Source of the DNA: Bacteroidales bacterium
Lineage (GTDB): Bacteria; Bacteroidota; Bacteroidia; Bacteroidales; UBA10428
Length of the DNA stretch: 56,022 bases
Direction of reading: 5' to 3'
Assembly (NCBI GenBank): GCA_016926235.1
Contig: JAFGOZ010000193.1
Location: 1 to 56,022 of the forward strand
Positions within the stretch are counted from its first letter, which is position 1. Each line of letters begins with the position of its first letter. Both the position numbers and the translations under genes were made by a program. Of this stretch, positions 41,548-50,913 are shown piece by piece. The notes beneath the pieces were generated by a model that saw only the letters and a program-made list of their open reading frames with translations, ran no database searches and was not told where the DNA came from.

Positions 41548-43731
41548 ATGAACAAATATTTAGGAAAACGTAAATTACATGTTTTATTGATAATTACAAT
41601 CTCTATCATTTCTTGTTTAAATTCAACAGGCCAGATAACGATTCAAGGCAAAATAATAAATAAAAAAGGGGAACCTTTGCCCTATATTCATGTAATGGTT
41701 GAAAATACCATAAATGGTACAATTACTGACGAAAATGGTGTCTTTAGCTTTACAACCGCAGCCACAGGCGACCAATGGCTTTTAGTAAAATGTATTGGCT
41801 ATGAGACTGTGAAAAAACAAATAAACATAAATAAAATCCTTGAAGAAATAGAAATAACCCTTGAGGAATCAGCCCTGGATATTTCTGAAGTAGTGGTAAC
41901 TGCTGGTGCTATTGAAGCAAGAAATGATCGTAAAGTGGCCATACTTACCCCTTTGGATATTTATACCAATTCAGCAGCCGCTGCAGACATTGTCGGGGCA
42001 ATACAAACCCTCCCCGGAACCCATAAAGTAGGCAATCAAACCGGTTTGTTTGTTCGCGGAGGAGATGCAGCTGAAAGTTCAGTGATTATAGATGGCATGG
42101 TTGTGCAAAACCCATTCTTCAGCAATGTGCCCGGAGTATCACAGCGGAGCCGGTTCTCTCCCTTTCAGTTTGAAGGGATTTCCTTTAGTAGCGGCGGTTA
42201 TAGCGCCAGATACGGACAGGCTTTATCTTCTATATTGGAATTAACTACTGCGGATCTGCCTGATGAGTCCACCCTTTTTTTTGGTGCAAGTATGGGCGGG
42301 GCTGCTGTTGGCGGTATCAAACGATGGGAAAATACAGGCCTGGATTTCACGGGTGAATATGTGAATGTAGCCCCATTTTATAGTATGGCAGATAAAAATT
42401 ATGAAATATTTGATGTCCCTGAAGGAGGAGCTTTTTCAGGAAGATATGTGTCAAAAATTAAGGACAAGGGTTTGTTTAAAGCCTACATAAAACATGATTT
42501 TTACACTGAAGGAATGACCATTCCTGATCCTTTTGAAACAGAAAACACATTAAATTTTAAAATCAATAATAAAAATACATATTTCAACAGCTCTTACAGG
42601 CATAACACAGATAACAACCAATTTTTTACAGGTTTTTCTTTTAGTAATAACGAGGATAAAATTAAATGGGGCACATTACCTGCGGGACAGGCTGATTGGA
42701 GGGTGCAGTGGCGCGGTGAGTTATGGCACGCGATATCTGATAAAATGAATTTATTATTGGGTTTGGAAAACCAAAATTTCTCAGTTGAAAATACTTTTGA
42801 CACCTTAATACAACATTTTGACGAAATACAGCTTGCTACATACTTAGAAACGAATTATAAACCCTGGAAAAAACTGGCTATTAAAACCGGGGTCAGGTAC
42901 CAATATAGCCGGATATTAGAAGCTCAAAGTCTGGCGCCACGGTTGGCAATGGCGTTTAAAACAGGTAAATACACCCAGATCTCTATTGCCAGTAGTATAT
43001 TCTATCAAAATCCCGAAAACCGGTACCTGCTTTATGGATATCGTCCAAAATTTCAACAGGCAATACATTATATTGCAAATTTTCAACGAATTGCAAACGA
43101 CCGTTCATTAAGACTTGAAGGATATTATAAAGATTATAACCAGCTTATCATGGAACGAAATACAACAACCTTAAATTATAGCCCTAATGATTATCGCTAT
43201 TTATTCGGCACCATTGATAATTCAGGATATGGATATGCCCGTGGGGTTGACCTTTTCTGGAGGGATAAGGCTACCATACCAAATTTTGATTACTGGATCA
43301 CCTATAGCTATATCGATACAAAAAGATTTTATGAAAACTTTCTTAGTAAAGCTGCTCCGCCATACATATCCGACCATAATCTGAATGTGCTGCTAAAATA
43401 CTTTATTGTAAAGTGGGGATTGTCACTTAATACTGCCTATACCTATGCAAGTGGAAAACCTTATTATAATCCTGTATCAAATGAATTTCTCGGCGATAAT
43501 TGCCCGGACATTCATAATATTTCATTCAGCATGAGCTACCTGGCAACCTTTGGCAGATGTTTTTCTGTAATTTATCTCTCTGTGGATAATATATTTAACC
43601 GGGAAAACATATATGGGTACAGGTATTCCTTTGACGGGCAGGAGCGCTATGAAATGAGGCCAGCAATAGACCGATGGATATTTGCAGGGATAAATCTATC
43701 ACTTACACAATTTAGCCGTGATGAATTATAA
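41548..43731 (+). CDS. TonB-dependent outer-membrane receptor with carboxypeptidase-regulatory-like domain
   Basis: The 727-residue receptor starts with a signal peptide (about 1-29, ending near STGQ). A CarboxypepD_reg-like beta-sandwich follows (about 31-110, KIINKKGEPLPYIHVMVEN), then a plug domain (about 125-230, VGAIQTLPGTHKVGNQTGLFVRGGDA) and a 22-strand barrel that is short for the family but ends in an aromatic-rich strand (IFAGINLSLTQF). TonB receptors import large or scarce ligands such as iron chelates, cobalamin or oligosaccharides; the ligand is not evident. There is no SusD partner. The TPR-like secreted protein 36 bases downstream is probably co-transcribed. Confidence 0.88.
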   Translation: MNKYLGKRKLHVLLIITISIISCLNSTGQITIQGKIINKKGEPLPYIHVMVENTINGTITDENGVFSFTTAATGDQWLLVKCIGYETVKKQININKILEEIEITLEESALDISEVVVTAGAIEARNDRKVAILTPLDIYTNSAAAADIVGAIQTLPGTHKVGNQTGLFVRGGDAAESSVIIDGMVVQNPFFSNVPGVSQRSRFSPFQFEGISFSSGGYSARYGQALSSILELTTADLPDESTLFFGASMGGAAVGGIKRWENTGLDFTGEYVNVAPFYSMADKNYEIFDVPEGGAFSGRYVSKIKDKGLFKAYIKHDFYTEGMTIPDPFETENTLNFKINNKNTYFNSSYRHNTDNNQFFTGFSFSNNEDKIKWGTLPAGQADWRVQWRGELWHAISDKMNLLLGLENQNFSVENTFDTLIQHFDEIQLATYLETNYKPWKKLAIKTGVRYQYSRILEAQSLAPRLAMAFKTGKYTQISIASSIFYQNPENRYLLYGYRPKFQQAIHYIANFQRIANDRSLRLEGYYKDYNQLIMERNTTTLNYSPNDYRYLFGTIDNSGYGYARGVDLFWRDKATIPNFDYWITYSYIDTKRFYENFLSKAAPPYISDHNLNVLLKYFIVKWGLSLNTAYTYASGKPYYNPVSNEFLGDNCPDIHNISFSMSYLATFGRCFSVIYLSVDNIFNRENIYGYRYSFDGQERYEMRPAIDRWIFAGINLSLTQFSRDEL

Positions 43732-43767
43732 TTATGTACTTTTAATAAACTTATACAATTAGTAACC

Positions 43768-44442
43768 ATGAAAAAAATAATCTTTTATTTCGTAATTTTT
43801 CTTACCCTGTTTATTACTGCAATTCAGGCACAGGAGTTTGAATCTGCTTTGGCAGATGCGCTAAGTAGTTTTAAAACGGATTCAACATTACCCCAGGTAG
43901 CAATGACTACCGGCAAGTTTGAAATGATAGCCACAAAATGGAATGATAAATGGCTAGCACATTACTATGCTTCGTATGCATATGCAGTCCAATCCTTTAT
44001 AGAAAAAGAAGAAACCATGCGTGACGGGTTACTGGACCTTGCGGATACGCATATACAAAAAGCCAAAGAAATTTACGGTAAAGAAAGTGATGAATTCTAT
44101 GTTCTCTCCGCGATGATTGCCAGTGCAAGGCTTTCAGTTAAACCCGGCAGTCGTTGGAAAGAATACGGGGTAATATTCGAGGAAAATATTAATGAAGCGA
44201 AACAACTGAATCCTGATAATCCGCGTATTTACTATTTGCAGGGCGATAATTTATATTATACCCCTAAGATGTTTGGTGGCGGTGCTAAAAGCGCTCTTCC
44301 TTACTATGAAAAAGCGGATTCATTGTTTAAAGCTTTACCACCACCCGATAGCCTTAATTTATTACCTTCCTGGGGCATGGACCATAATAGCCAGATGCTC
44401 TATGAAGCTAAAAATGAATTAGAAAAGAAAGGAAAAAAGTAA
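43768..44442 (+). CDS. Secreted TPR-like hypothetical protein
   Basis: The 224-residue protein has a signal peptide (MKKIIFYFVIFLTLFITAIQAQ) and an all-helical mature part with repeat-like pairs (LADTHIQKAKEIYGKESDEFYVLSA about 88-112; NINEAKQLNPDNPRIYYLQGD about 141-161; PYYEKADSLFKALPP) similar to tetratricopeptide motifs. It should lie in the periplasm or at the inner face of the outer membrane. It follows the TonB-dependent receptor by 36 bases and may assist it. I do not recognise a named family. Confidence 0.78.
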   Translation: MKKIIFYFVIFLTLFITAIQAQEFESALADALSSFKTDSTLPQVAMTTGKFEMIATKWNDKWLAHYYASYAYAVQSFIEKEETMRDGLLDLADTHIQKAKEIYGKESDEFYVLSAMIASARLSVKPGSRWKEYGVIFEENINEAKQLNPDNPRIYYLQGDNLYYTPKMFGGGAKSALPYYEKADSLFKALPPPDSLNLLPSWGMDHNSQMLYEAKNELEKKGKK

Positions 44443-44465
44443 GACTTTAATAGATTTGTCATTAT

Positions 44466-44502
44466 TAAGACCTAAAAGGTTTAAAAAACCTTTTAGGTCT
44501 TA
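44466..44502. repeat. AGACCTAAAAGG palindrome (copy 2 of 3), probable bidirectional terminator
   Basis: A 17-base perfect inverted repeat (TAAGACCTAAAAGGTTT and complement) with a three-base loop lies between two convergent genes. Its right arm contains the stop codon of the DUF416-like gene. The A/T-rich ends could give U-tracts in both directions. Confidence 0.85.
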
Positions 44503-45099
44503 TAAAGCAAAAATATTCTCTTTATCAAGAAAATTATCAATAGTTTCAACAGTCCTTCCCGGAATATAAGCTTCTGTAAGTAAGTTCAGATTGCTTTTCA
44601 ATCCATTTACAAGTAGCGGATGTTTCTCTATCTTTTGTCTGTCCCTGGAGGTTAAGAAAATATCGAGCTTTAATGCTTTTTTTGTGCGACGATTGAAATG
44701 GTCGAAGACATAGCAACAAATCATCTCAATAAGTTCATTCTTATTGGCATATACCAGATCCAGCATGGTTTGATGTACAACAACTGCATCCATTGCATCC
44801 TGGCAATCGTAATATTCCAGACAATCTGGAATGATGTATCCAAGCTCGTCATGTAAATCCTGGAATACATTTTTATCAAATTCTTTATTTACAAGCCAGT
44901 TGTAGGTCATTTTTTCTGCAAGACACAGTTTTGAAGGATTCCCGGTACCTGTTGAGTCAGCAAATGATTTGTAATAAGAATATAAGTTACGGCTTATATA
45001 TAATGCATATACAACTTTATGCCAGTTGTGCAGTCTGGCAAAAATTTGCCAGACCTCGTGTCTGTAAATATCTATTAATCCGGGCTTTTTCGACTCCAT
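44500..45099 (-). CDS. DUF416-like protein (YjaG-related)
   Basis: The 199-residue soluble protein has no signal peptide. Its first half resembles the DUF416 family typified by E. coli YjaG: a LHNWHKVVYALYISRNLY segment followed by YYKSFADSTGTGNPSKLCLA (aligned by eye to YjaG W...V...C..R.YPNY..F...TGFGD), then IIPDCLEYYDCQDAMDAVV with the family spacing. The total length is close to YjaG (about 196). The function of DUF416 is not known. The gene is bracketed by two AGACCTAACAGG palindromes and faces away from the TonB-dependent receptor. The similarity is from memory and needs a profile search. Confidence 0.6.
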   Translation of the reverse strand: MESKKPGLIDIYRHEVWQIFARLHNWHKVVYALYISRNLYSYYKSFADSTGTGNPSKLCLAEKMTYNWLVNKEFDKNVFQDLHDELGYIIPDCLEYYDCQDAMDAVVVHQTMLDLVYANKNELIEMICCYVFDHFNRRTKKALKLDIFLTSRDRQKIEKHPLLVNGLKSNLNLLTEAYIPGRTVETIDNFLDKENIFAL

Positions 45100-45119
45100 T
45101 TTAAAGTTATCAATAATTG

Positions 45120-45151
45120 AGACCTAACAGGTTTTGGAAACTTGATAGGTT
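45120..45151. repeat. Degenerate AGACCTAACAGG palindrome (copy 3 of 3)
   Basis: GACCTAACAGGTTTTGG (45121-45137) and AAACTTGATAGGTTT (45138-45152) form a decayed inverted repeat in which the right arm has two mismatches against the left. It lies just upstream of the DUF416-like gene start. With the copy at 44466-44502 it brackets that gene. Confidence 0.65.
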
Positions 45152-45366
45152 TATATATGAAGGTCCTGATGACATTTTGTAAAGACTCTTTTTAAAAGTA
45201 TATTCACAGGTAAGGCGTATCTTCATTCACGCTTACTTTGAATGTTAATGCTTTCTCAACCCTGAATGATTCAAATTTATTGTATTTCTTCCACCAAAGA
45301 AAATGAAAATTAGTTTTTACCTGATAAAAACATATATATAAAATCCGGAATTCTATATTTTTGAAA

Positions 45367-47988
45367 ATGGATTACAAAAAAACACAAATCTGCTTCCTTA
45401 TTCTGATGTGCTTTGTTAATATCGAAGCTTTTTGCCAGAATGAAAGGTATACCATACAATTAAAGGATGCTACGCTGGCAGATGCAATGAAGCAACTAAA
45501 AAACAAAAGTGGTTACAATTATATTGTAAACAATGAAAGCATCGACCTTAGCATAAAAAGGGATATTACTGAAGTAAATAAAACAGTAGAGGAAATTTTA
45601 AAAAGTATAAGTAATATCTACCAGATAAATTACGAGTTTGATGAAAAAGTAATTATTATAACTAAGAAAGAAGTTAAACCAGTCCAATCAAAAAATAAGG
45701 CAGAATTATACCAGACCATAAAGGGTACAGTCAATGACCGGGACTCGAAAATGCCCCTGGTCGGGGCAACTGTTGCAGTAATGGATGTTTCACCAATAAT
45801 TGGAACTATTACTGACATGGATGGAAATTATAAACTTACTGAAGTTCCTATTGGACGGCATATAATACAGGTAAAATATTTGGGTTATGAAGATCTGATG
45901 ATTCCCGAGATATTGGTAGGTTCAGGTAAAGAAGTGGTATTAAACCTGCAGCTCATGGAATCGCTTAAAAACCTTGAAGGAGTTACTATAACTGCTACAA
46001 AAGGAGAACCTAAAAATGAAATGGCCAATGTAAGTGCACGATCCTTTAGCACCGAAGAAACCAAACGATATGCAGCGAGTATAAGTGACCCGGCGCGTAT
46101 GGCACTTGTTTTTGCCGGCGTAGCAACAGGTAACGATGCCTCTAATGAAATTGTTATAAGAGGTAATTCCCCTAATGCCATGCTATGGCGATTGGAGGGA
46201 GTTGAAATTCCCAGTCCGAATCATTTTGCCGAAGAAGGCTGGTCGGCAGGATACGTAAGTATACTAAGTGCCAACATGGTAGGCAAAAGCGATTTTTATA
46301 CCGGGGCTTTCCCTGCGGATTATGGTAATGCGCTTTCCGGTGTTTTTGATATATCCTTAAGAAATGGGAATACCGAAAAACGGGAATATACTTTCCAGGC
46401 GGGTGTCCTGGGTGTGGATTTTGCACTGGAAGGACCTTACTCAAGCCATTATAACGGTTCCTATCTTATAAATTACCGATACTCTACTTTTTCGATTTTG
46501 AATAACCTCGGTATAAAAATTAGTGGTGACGACCTTCCCACTTACCAGGATCTTTCATTTAATTTTCATTTGCCTACAAAAAAAGCAGGAAATTTCTCTT
46601 TTTGGGGTATTGGAGGGTTAGGTGACGCATTTGCCAGCGCCTATCCTGATTCAGCAGATTGGGAGTTTACCGATAATCGAAATGACGACATTACGAAAAC
46701 CGGAATGTATGCCAGCGGCATTACCCATATATATTTTACAGATGATAAAAGTTATATTAAATCCGTAATCTCAGCATCCGGTAATATGAGTGAAGACGGA
46801 CAAATAAGGCTTGAAGATGATTTAGTTACGCGTACAAAAGAATATACAGAACTCCAGAAATTAAATTATTTACATTTTACATCCATGTACAATCGTAAAT
46901 TTAACAAAAATATGACCTTTCGTACTGGATTTATCTATAGCCAGTTATATTATGATTTTTATGCTGCCGGAATTATTGACAGGAGCAATGATGAATGGGA
47001 TACGTTTCTGGATGAAGAAGACAATATGGGCATGCTTCAGGCATTTTCGCAGGCAAAATACCGGTTAAATGATGAGATAACCATTAACGGAGGTTTGCAT
47101 TATACACAACTATTACTAAATAATTCATATTCCATTGAGCCCAGAATGGGAATTAGCTGGAAATTTGCAAAAAATCAGGCTCTGGCTTTCGGATATGGAA
47201 TCCATAGCAGGAATGAAAGCGTATCTACTTATTTTATCCGTATACCAGACAATCAGGATGGATATACCCAACCTAATAAAAAACTGGAATTGAAACGGGC
47301 AAGTCACTATGTATTATCCTATGACAACTCTCTGACCAGTGATATTCATTTTAAAATGGAAACCTATTATCAGTATTTAAAAAAATTACCTGTCCCGAAC
47401 AATCCTGATAAAATACTTTCCCCTATGAATGGTTACCGTACAAATGAAGATACACTAGTAAGTGAGGGAAATGGTCGTAATTATGGAGTTGAATTGACCC
47501 TGGAAAAATATTTTACGAAAAACTACTATTTTCTTATTACCAGTTCCCTGTTCAAATCGGAATATCAGCCTCTGAATAAAAGATGGTACAGCACCCTCTA
47601 TGACATCGGATATGTAAATAACCTGGTGGGAGGTAAAGAGTTTAAGCTGAAAAATAATAACCTGATCGGACTAAATGTAAAACTGATTTGGAGCGGGGGC
47701 AAAAGAGATACTCCTATAAATTATGAGGAATCGGACATAGAAGGTTATGTAATATATTTCACAGATAGCCTGTTCATGATTAAACAACCGTATTATTTAC
47801 GACTCGATTTAGGTATAAGTTATAGTATCAATAAACCAAAAAGCACACATGTTATCTCATTCGATTTACAGAATGCCACCAACAGAAAAAATATATTTTA
47901 CGAGGCATATGATGTTGAAATGCAAAAAAAGGCTACCATGTACATGGCAGGAACTATTCCGATTTTGAACTACAGAATTGAGTTTTAA
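45367..47988 (+). CDS. TonB-dependent receptor with STN and carboxypeptidase-regulatory-like domains
   Basis: The 873-residue outer-membrane receptor has a signal peptide (about 1-24) and an STN domain (about 28-95, LADAMKQLKNKSGYNYIV...VEEILKSI), which in FecA-type systems contacts an anti-sigma factor. A CarboxypepD_reg-like domain (about 115-200, LVGATVAVMDVSPIIGT), a plug (about 210-330) and a beta barrel follow. No sigma/anti-sigma pair or SusD gene lies near. ATG 45367 is preferred over the TTG two codons earlier because it leads straight into the signal peptide. The ligand is unknown; a 491-base repeat-rich gap separates it from the tRNA. Confidence 0.88.
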   Translation: MDYKKTQICFLILMCFVNIEAFCQNERYTIQLKDATLADAMKQLKNKSGYNYIVNNESIDLSIKRDITEVNKTVEEILKSISNIYQINYEFDEKVIIITKKEVKPVQSKNKAELYQTIKGTVNDRDSKMPLVGATVAVMDVSPIIGTITDMDGNYKLTEVPIGRHIIQVKYLGYEDLMIPEILVGSGKEVVLNLQLMESLKNLEGVTITATKGEPKNEMANVSARSFSTEETKRYAASISDPARMALVFAGVATGNDASNEIVIRGNSPNAMLWRLEGVEIPSPNHFAEEGWSAGYVSILSANMVGKSDFYTGAFPADYGNALSGVFDISLRNGNTEKREYTFQAGVLGVDFALEGPYSSHYNGSYLINYRYSTFSILNNLGIKISGDDLPTYQDLSFNFHLPTKKAGNFSFWGIGGLGDAFASAYPDSADWEFTDNRNDDITKTGMYASGITHIYFTDDKSYIKSVISASGNMSEDGQIRLEDDLVTRTKEYTELQKLNYLHFTSMYNRKFNKNMTFRTGFIYSQLYYDFYAAGIIDRSNDEWDTFLDEEDNMGMLQAFSQAKYRLNDEITINGGLHYTQLLLNNSYSIEPRMGISWKFAKNQALAFGYGIHSRNESVSTYFIRIPDNQDGYTQPNKKLELKRASHYVLSYDNSLTSDIHFKMETYYQYLKKLPVPNNPDKILSPMNGYRTNEDTLVSEGNGRNYGVELTLEKYFTKNYYFLITSSLFKSEYQPLNKRWYSTLYDIGYVNNLVGGKEFKLKNNNLIGLNVKLIWSGGKRDTPINYEESDIEGYVIYFTDSLFMIKQPYYLRLDLGISYSINKPKSTHVISFDLQNATNRKNIFYEAYDVEMQKKATMYMAGTIPILNYRIEF

Positions 47989-48479
47989 TACATCATATGG
48001 AAAAGTAATAATTAAAGATAGTATAATCACGGAAAAATAATTTATAACGCAATAATATACTTAAATCCGTATCCAATCAACTGCCAAAATACATTAATTG
48101 GTTCGAATTTGAAAGTAAAAATCAATGAGAGTAATGATAAAATTTTTCGTCAACCTTCAGACAGGTTGCTTACCTTAAAATAAGGTTTTTACTATTTGTG
48201 GTGCAGAAAATTTTCTTACAATTTCTCCTAAATATTTATTATTCGTTTTTAAAAGCCTGATGAAGAGTGAGTGCGTTCGCCAGAGACTCGCACTGATAAA
48301 GTTATTTCGAAGGAACGTCTTCTTTATAAGTGCTAATAAATTCGTTCATAAATCAACCAAACTATGTAGGATTATATTCATTTGTTTCTAAACTTAACAA
48401 GTGCAAGTTTGAGAGTGAGTATGTAGAAAATCAGAATGGTGTTTTCGCTCTCGCTCTCACACTCACTCTGATTTAAATG
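47989..48479. other. Intergenic region with several short inverted repeats, before the tRNA
   Basis: This 491-base gap contains CAACCT (48151-48156) with its complement at 48163-48168; AGTGCG (48270-48275) with its complement at 48289-48294; and AGAGTGAGT (48412-48420) with its complement at 48461-48469. AGAGTGAGT also occurs at 48264-48272. A 43-codon frame from 48260 to 48391 starts inside the second repeat and I consider it fortuitous. The region looks like a mosaic of decayed dispersed repeats next to a tRNA gene. No integrase or att-like duplication is visible. Confidence 0.5.
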
Positions 48480-48553
48480 TGGTCCCACTTGGGCTCGAAC
48501 CAAGGACCCCCTGATTATGAGTCAGGTGCTCTAACCAGCTGAGCTATGGGACC
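48480..48553 (-). tRNA. tRNA with CAU anticodon (elongator Met or Ile2)
   Basis: On the minus strand the sequence folds as a complete tRNA of 74 bases. It has acceptor GGTCCCA paired with TGGGACC, D-arm AGCTCAGCTGGTTAGAGC, anticodon arm CTGACTCATAATCAG with anticodon CAT, T-arm CTTGGTTCGAGCCCAAG and discriminator A. CCA is not encoded. It is not initiator Met (no C1:A72 mismatch). C4-G69 and C5-G68 are present, which E. coli TilS uses to select tRNA-Ile2, so lysidine-modified Ile2 is possible; elongator Met is the alternative. Confidence 0.93.
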
Positions 48554-48897
48554 AATTGTAAATGTAAAATGAACAATTTTTAATGAATAATGAGTATTAT
48601 TCATTTTTAAAAGGACTGCAATATTAATTAATTATTGAGAATTATACAATAGATTACCTTATATCTATTAATTTTTTTTCAATTATCAGGAAGATTAATG
48701 TATACCTTATAAATATATTCCAACTCATGCTATCCAAAACAGGTTAAAGCATTTACAATTATGCCTTATGCAAATTTGAAATTCTATTTTAATATGATTT
48801 GTCTATTATTGATTAATTAATTCGTTCAATTTGACTAAAAAAAGAATAAACGTTTTTTACTTTATTCTTTACTTTGTAGGATATAAAAATATATCTT
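48554..48897. other. Intergenic region between the tRNA and the BNR-repeat gene
   Basis: This 344-base gap is strongly AT-rich, with no coding frame or clear structure. Upstream of the tRNA (48554-48620) the minus-strand promoter should lie here, but no exact TAnnTTTG is seen. Near the BNR gene, TTACTTTG (about 48863-48870) is one base from the -7 consensus and about 28 bases before the ATG. Confidence 0.4.
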
Positions 48898-50745
48898 ATG
48901 AAATCTGTTTCAGGAATAATAATATGTTGTTTTTTTTGCTTAACCATCATTAATGAGGCATATAGCCAGCCTGATTCTATCGGGCTTGGATGGGCAAAAA
49001 ATTCTATTAACGCTCCTATCTTCAGAAAGAATTCCATTGCCAGCTTTCAGGAAACACAGTTTACCTCCTTTTACGATTCCCTGGGTAATGTTATCCTGGC
49101 AAAAAGAACGTTGGGTACAGATTCCTGGGAAGTATATAAGACCCAATTTATGGGTGATGCGACAGATGCACACAGATCAATCAGCATTGCTATTGATGGA
49201 AACGGTTATGTACACATGGCCTGGAATCATCATGGTAATCCTTTAGAGTATTGTATATCAACAGACTCTTTATCATTAACTATGGGGAGCAAACGAAGTA
49301 TGGTTGGCTCATTAGAAAGCGTGGTTACTTATCCGGAATTTTTCCGCATGCCCAATGGAGATCTTACATTTATCTATCGTGATGGCTGGTCAGGAAATGC
49401 AAACTGTGTAATTAATAAATATAGCGCTACAGCAAAAACATGGACGAGGCTGCACAATAACCTTATCAGTGGCGAAAGTACCCGCAGCGCCTACTGGCAA
49501 TCCTGTGTGGATAAAAAAGGCGTAATACATATTTCATGGGTATGGCGCGAAACTGCTGATGTTTCTTCTAATCATGATATGTGCTATGCAAAATCAAGCG
49601 ATGGCGGAGCTACCTGGTATAAATCAACCGGCGAACAATATACCCTGCCAATCACAGCTGCCACTGCAGAATATATATGCACTATTGGTCAAAACAGTGA
49701 GTTAATGAACCAAACGTCTATATATGCCACTACAGACAGTAATATCTATATTGCTTCCTATTGGACAGATAAGACCACGGACCGGGTTCAGTATCAACTC
49801 ATCTATCTTGACGACTCTCTAAAGTGGCAGCGAAAAACCATGTCGAACCGTAAAACAACTTTTTCACTAAGTGGAGGAGGTACAAAAAAAGTACCCATTT
49901 CACGTCCTCAAATCATGGTTGATGATAGCGGTGCAGTATATATGCTTTATCGCGATAACGACAGAGGGAGTAAAGTTTCGATGAATGTATGTGAAGATAT
50001 CAATGCGGATACCATCCAAATAATTGAATGTGATATTACTGATTTTTCAGTCGACGACTGGGAGCCTACTTATGATACTGACCTTTGGAAAGATTCTTTA
50101 AAATTGAATGTCTTTGTACAACGAATGCAACAGGGTGATGGTGAAACGTTGAGTGAATTGACAGCTCAACCGGTTTATGTTTGGGATGCCTTAGGCAGCC
50201 TGACAGCAATTGATACCATATATACACCTGTAAAAACTGCAGGGAAGGCAACCAATCCAATACCTGAATACAGAGCAACCAATATTTCGATTGATACAAC
50301 ACTTACATGGACCGTAGGTGAAAATGCCACTTCACACAAAGTTTATATGGGTCTTTCATTGACAAGTCTCACATTGGTTGCAGTATTGAATGAAAACTCC
50401 TACAAACCAGACAGTCTGCTTCCAAACACCAGATACTACTGGAAAATTAATGAAATTCTTGGAGAGGAGGAAACACCTGGCAACATCTGGTACTTCACTA
50501 CGGTTGCTGCTACCGGAATAAATCATGATTTAAGATATCAGAATATCACCATATATCCTCAACCAGCTGTGGATTTTATTTGTATTGACAATTTAAAAAG
50601 TAGTGTTCTTATTGAAATTTTCAGTTTGGAAGGTAAAAAACTGATATCTGAAGAAACGACGGCTACGATAAATATCAGTAATCTAAGCAAAGGATTTTAT
50701 TTGCTGAAAATTGATAACTATAAAACATTGAAGTTTTGTAAATGA
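48898..50745 (+). CDS. Secreted BNR-4 repeat protein with T9SS type A sorting domain (polysaccharide lyase candidate)
   Basis: The 615-residue protein has a signal peptide (about 1-23, ending near EAYSQ), a seven-bladed-propeller-type BNR-4 region (about 25-445) and a fibronectin III-like module (about 455-540, SHKVYMGLSLTS...NTRYYWKINE). A C-terminal T9SS type A sorting domain (about 545-615, ITIYPQPAVDFICIDN...LSKGFYLLKID) directs outer-membrane export. The propeller motif DAHRSISIAIDGNGYVHMAW followed by NHHGNPLEY carries the His residues typical of this family, which includes ulvan-type lyases (PL24/PL25); the substrate is inferred only. It faces away from the minus-strand carbohydrate genes. 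Confidence 0.82.
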   Translation: MKSVSGIIICCFFCLTIINEAYSQPDSIGLGWAKNSINAPIFRKNSIASFQETQFTSFYDSLGNVILAKRTLGTDSWEVYKTQFMGDATDAHRSISIAIDGNGYVHMAWNHHGNPLEYCISTDSLSLTMGSKRSMVGSLESVVTYPEFFRMPNGDLTFIYRDGWSGNANCVINKYSATAKTWTRLHNNLISGESTRSAYWQSCVDKKGVIHISWVWRETADVSSNHDMCYAKSSDGGATWYKSTGEQYTLPITAATAEYICTIGQNSELMNQTSIYATTDSNIYIASYWTDKTTDRVQYQLIYLDDSLKWQRKTMSNRKTTFSLSGGGTKKVPISRPQIMVDDSGAVYMLYRDNDRGSKVSMNVCEDINADTIQIIECDITDFSVDDWEPTYDTDLWKDSLKLNVFVQRMQQGDGETLSELTAQPVYVWDALGSLTAIDTIYTPVKTAGKATNPIPEYRATNISIDTTLTWTVGENATSHKVYMGLSLTSLTLVAVLNENSYKPDSLLPNTRYYWKINEILGEEETPGNIWYFTTVAATGINHDLRYQNITIYPQPAVDFICIDNLKSSVLIEIFSLEGKKLISEETTATINISNLSKGFYLLKIDNYKTLKFCK

Positions 50746-50913
50746 TTTCCTGATTTATTTAGAGCAGTCTCTTTCATCTATAATATCCCAAGATGACATT
50801 ATGGCGCCCCGATTTTCCATTATGATACAATCATCTATCTCTATGATAACGTGAGATGGAATTAAGTTCATGACTGTTTAAGGTCGTTTTATGACTCTGT
50901 GTAAAAAAATATA

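Noticed and set aside
45367..47988. FecIR-type signalling system with the STN receptor
   Set aside because: No sigma factor or anti-sigma gene is near; the STN domain alone is not sufficient.
48260..48391. 43-codon open frame before the tRNA
   Set aside because: It begins inside an inverted repeat and has the composition of translated repeat DNA, with no signal or motif.
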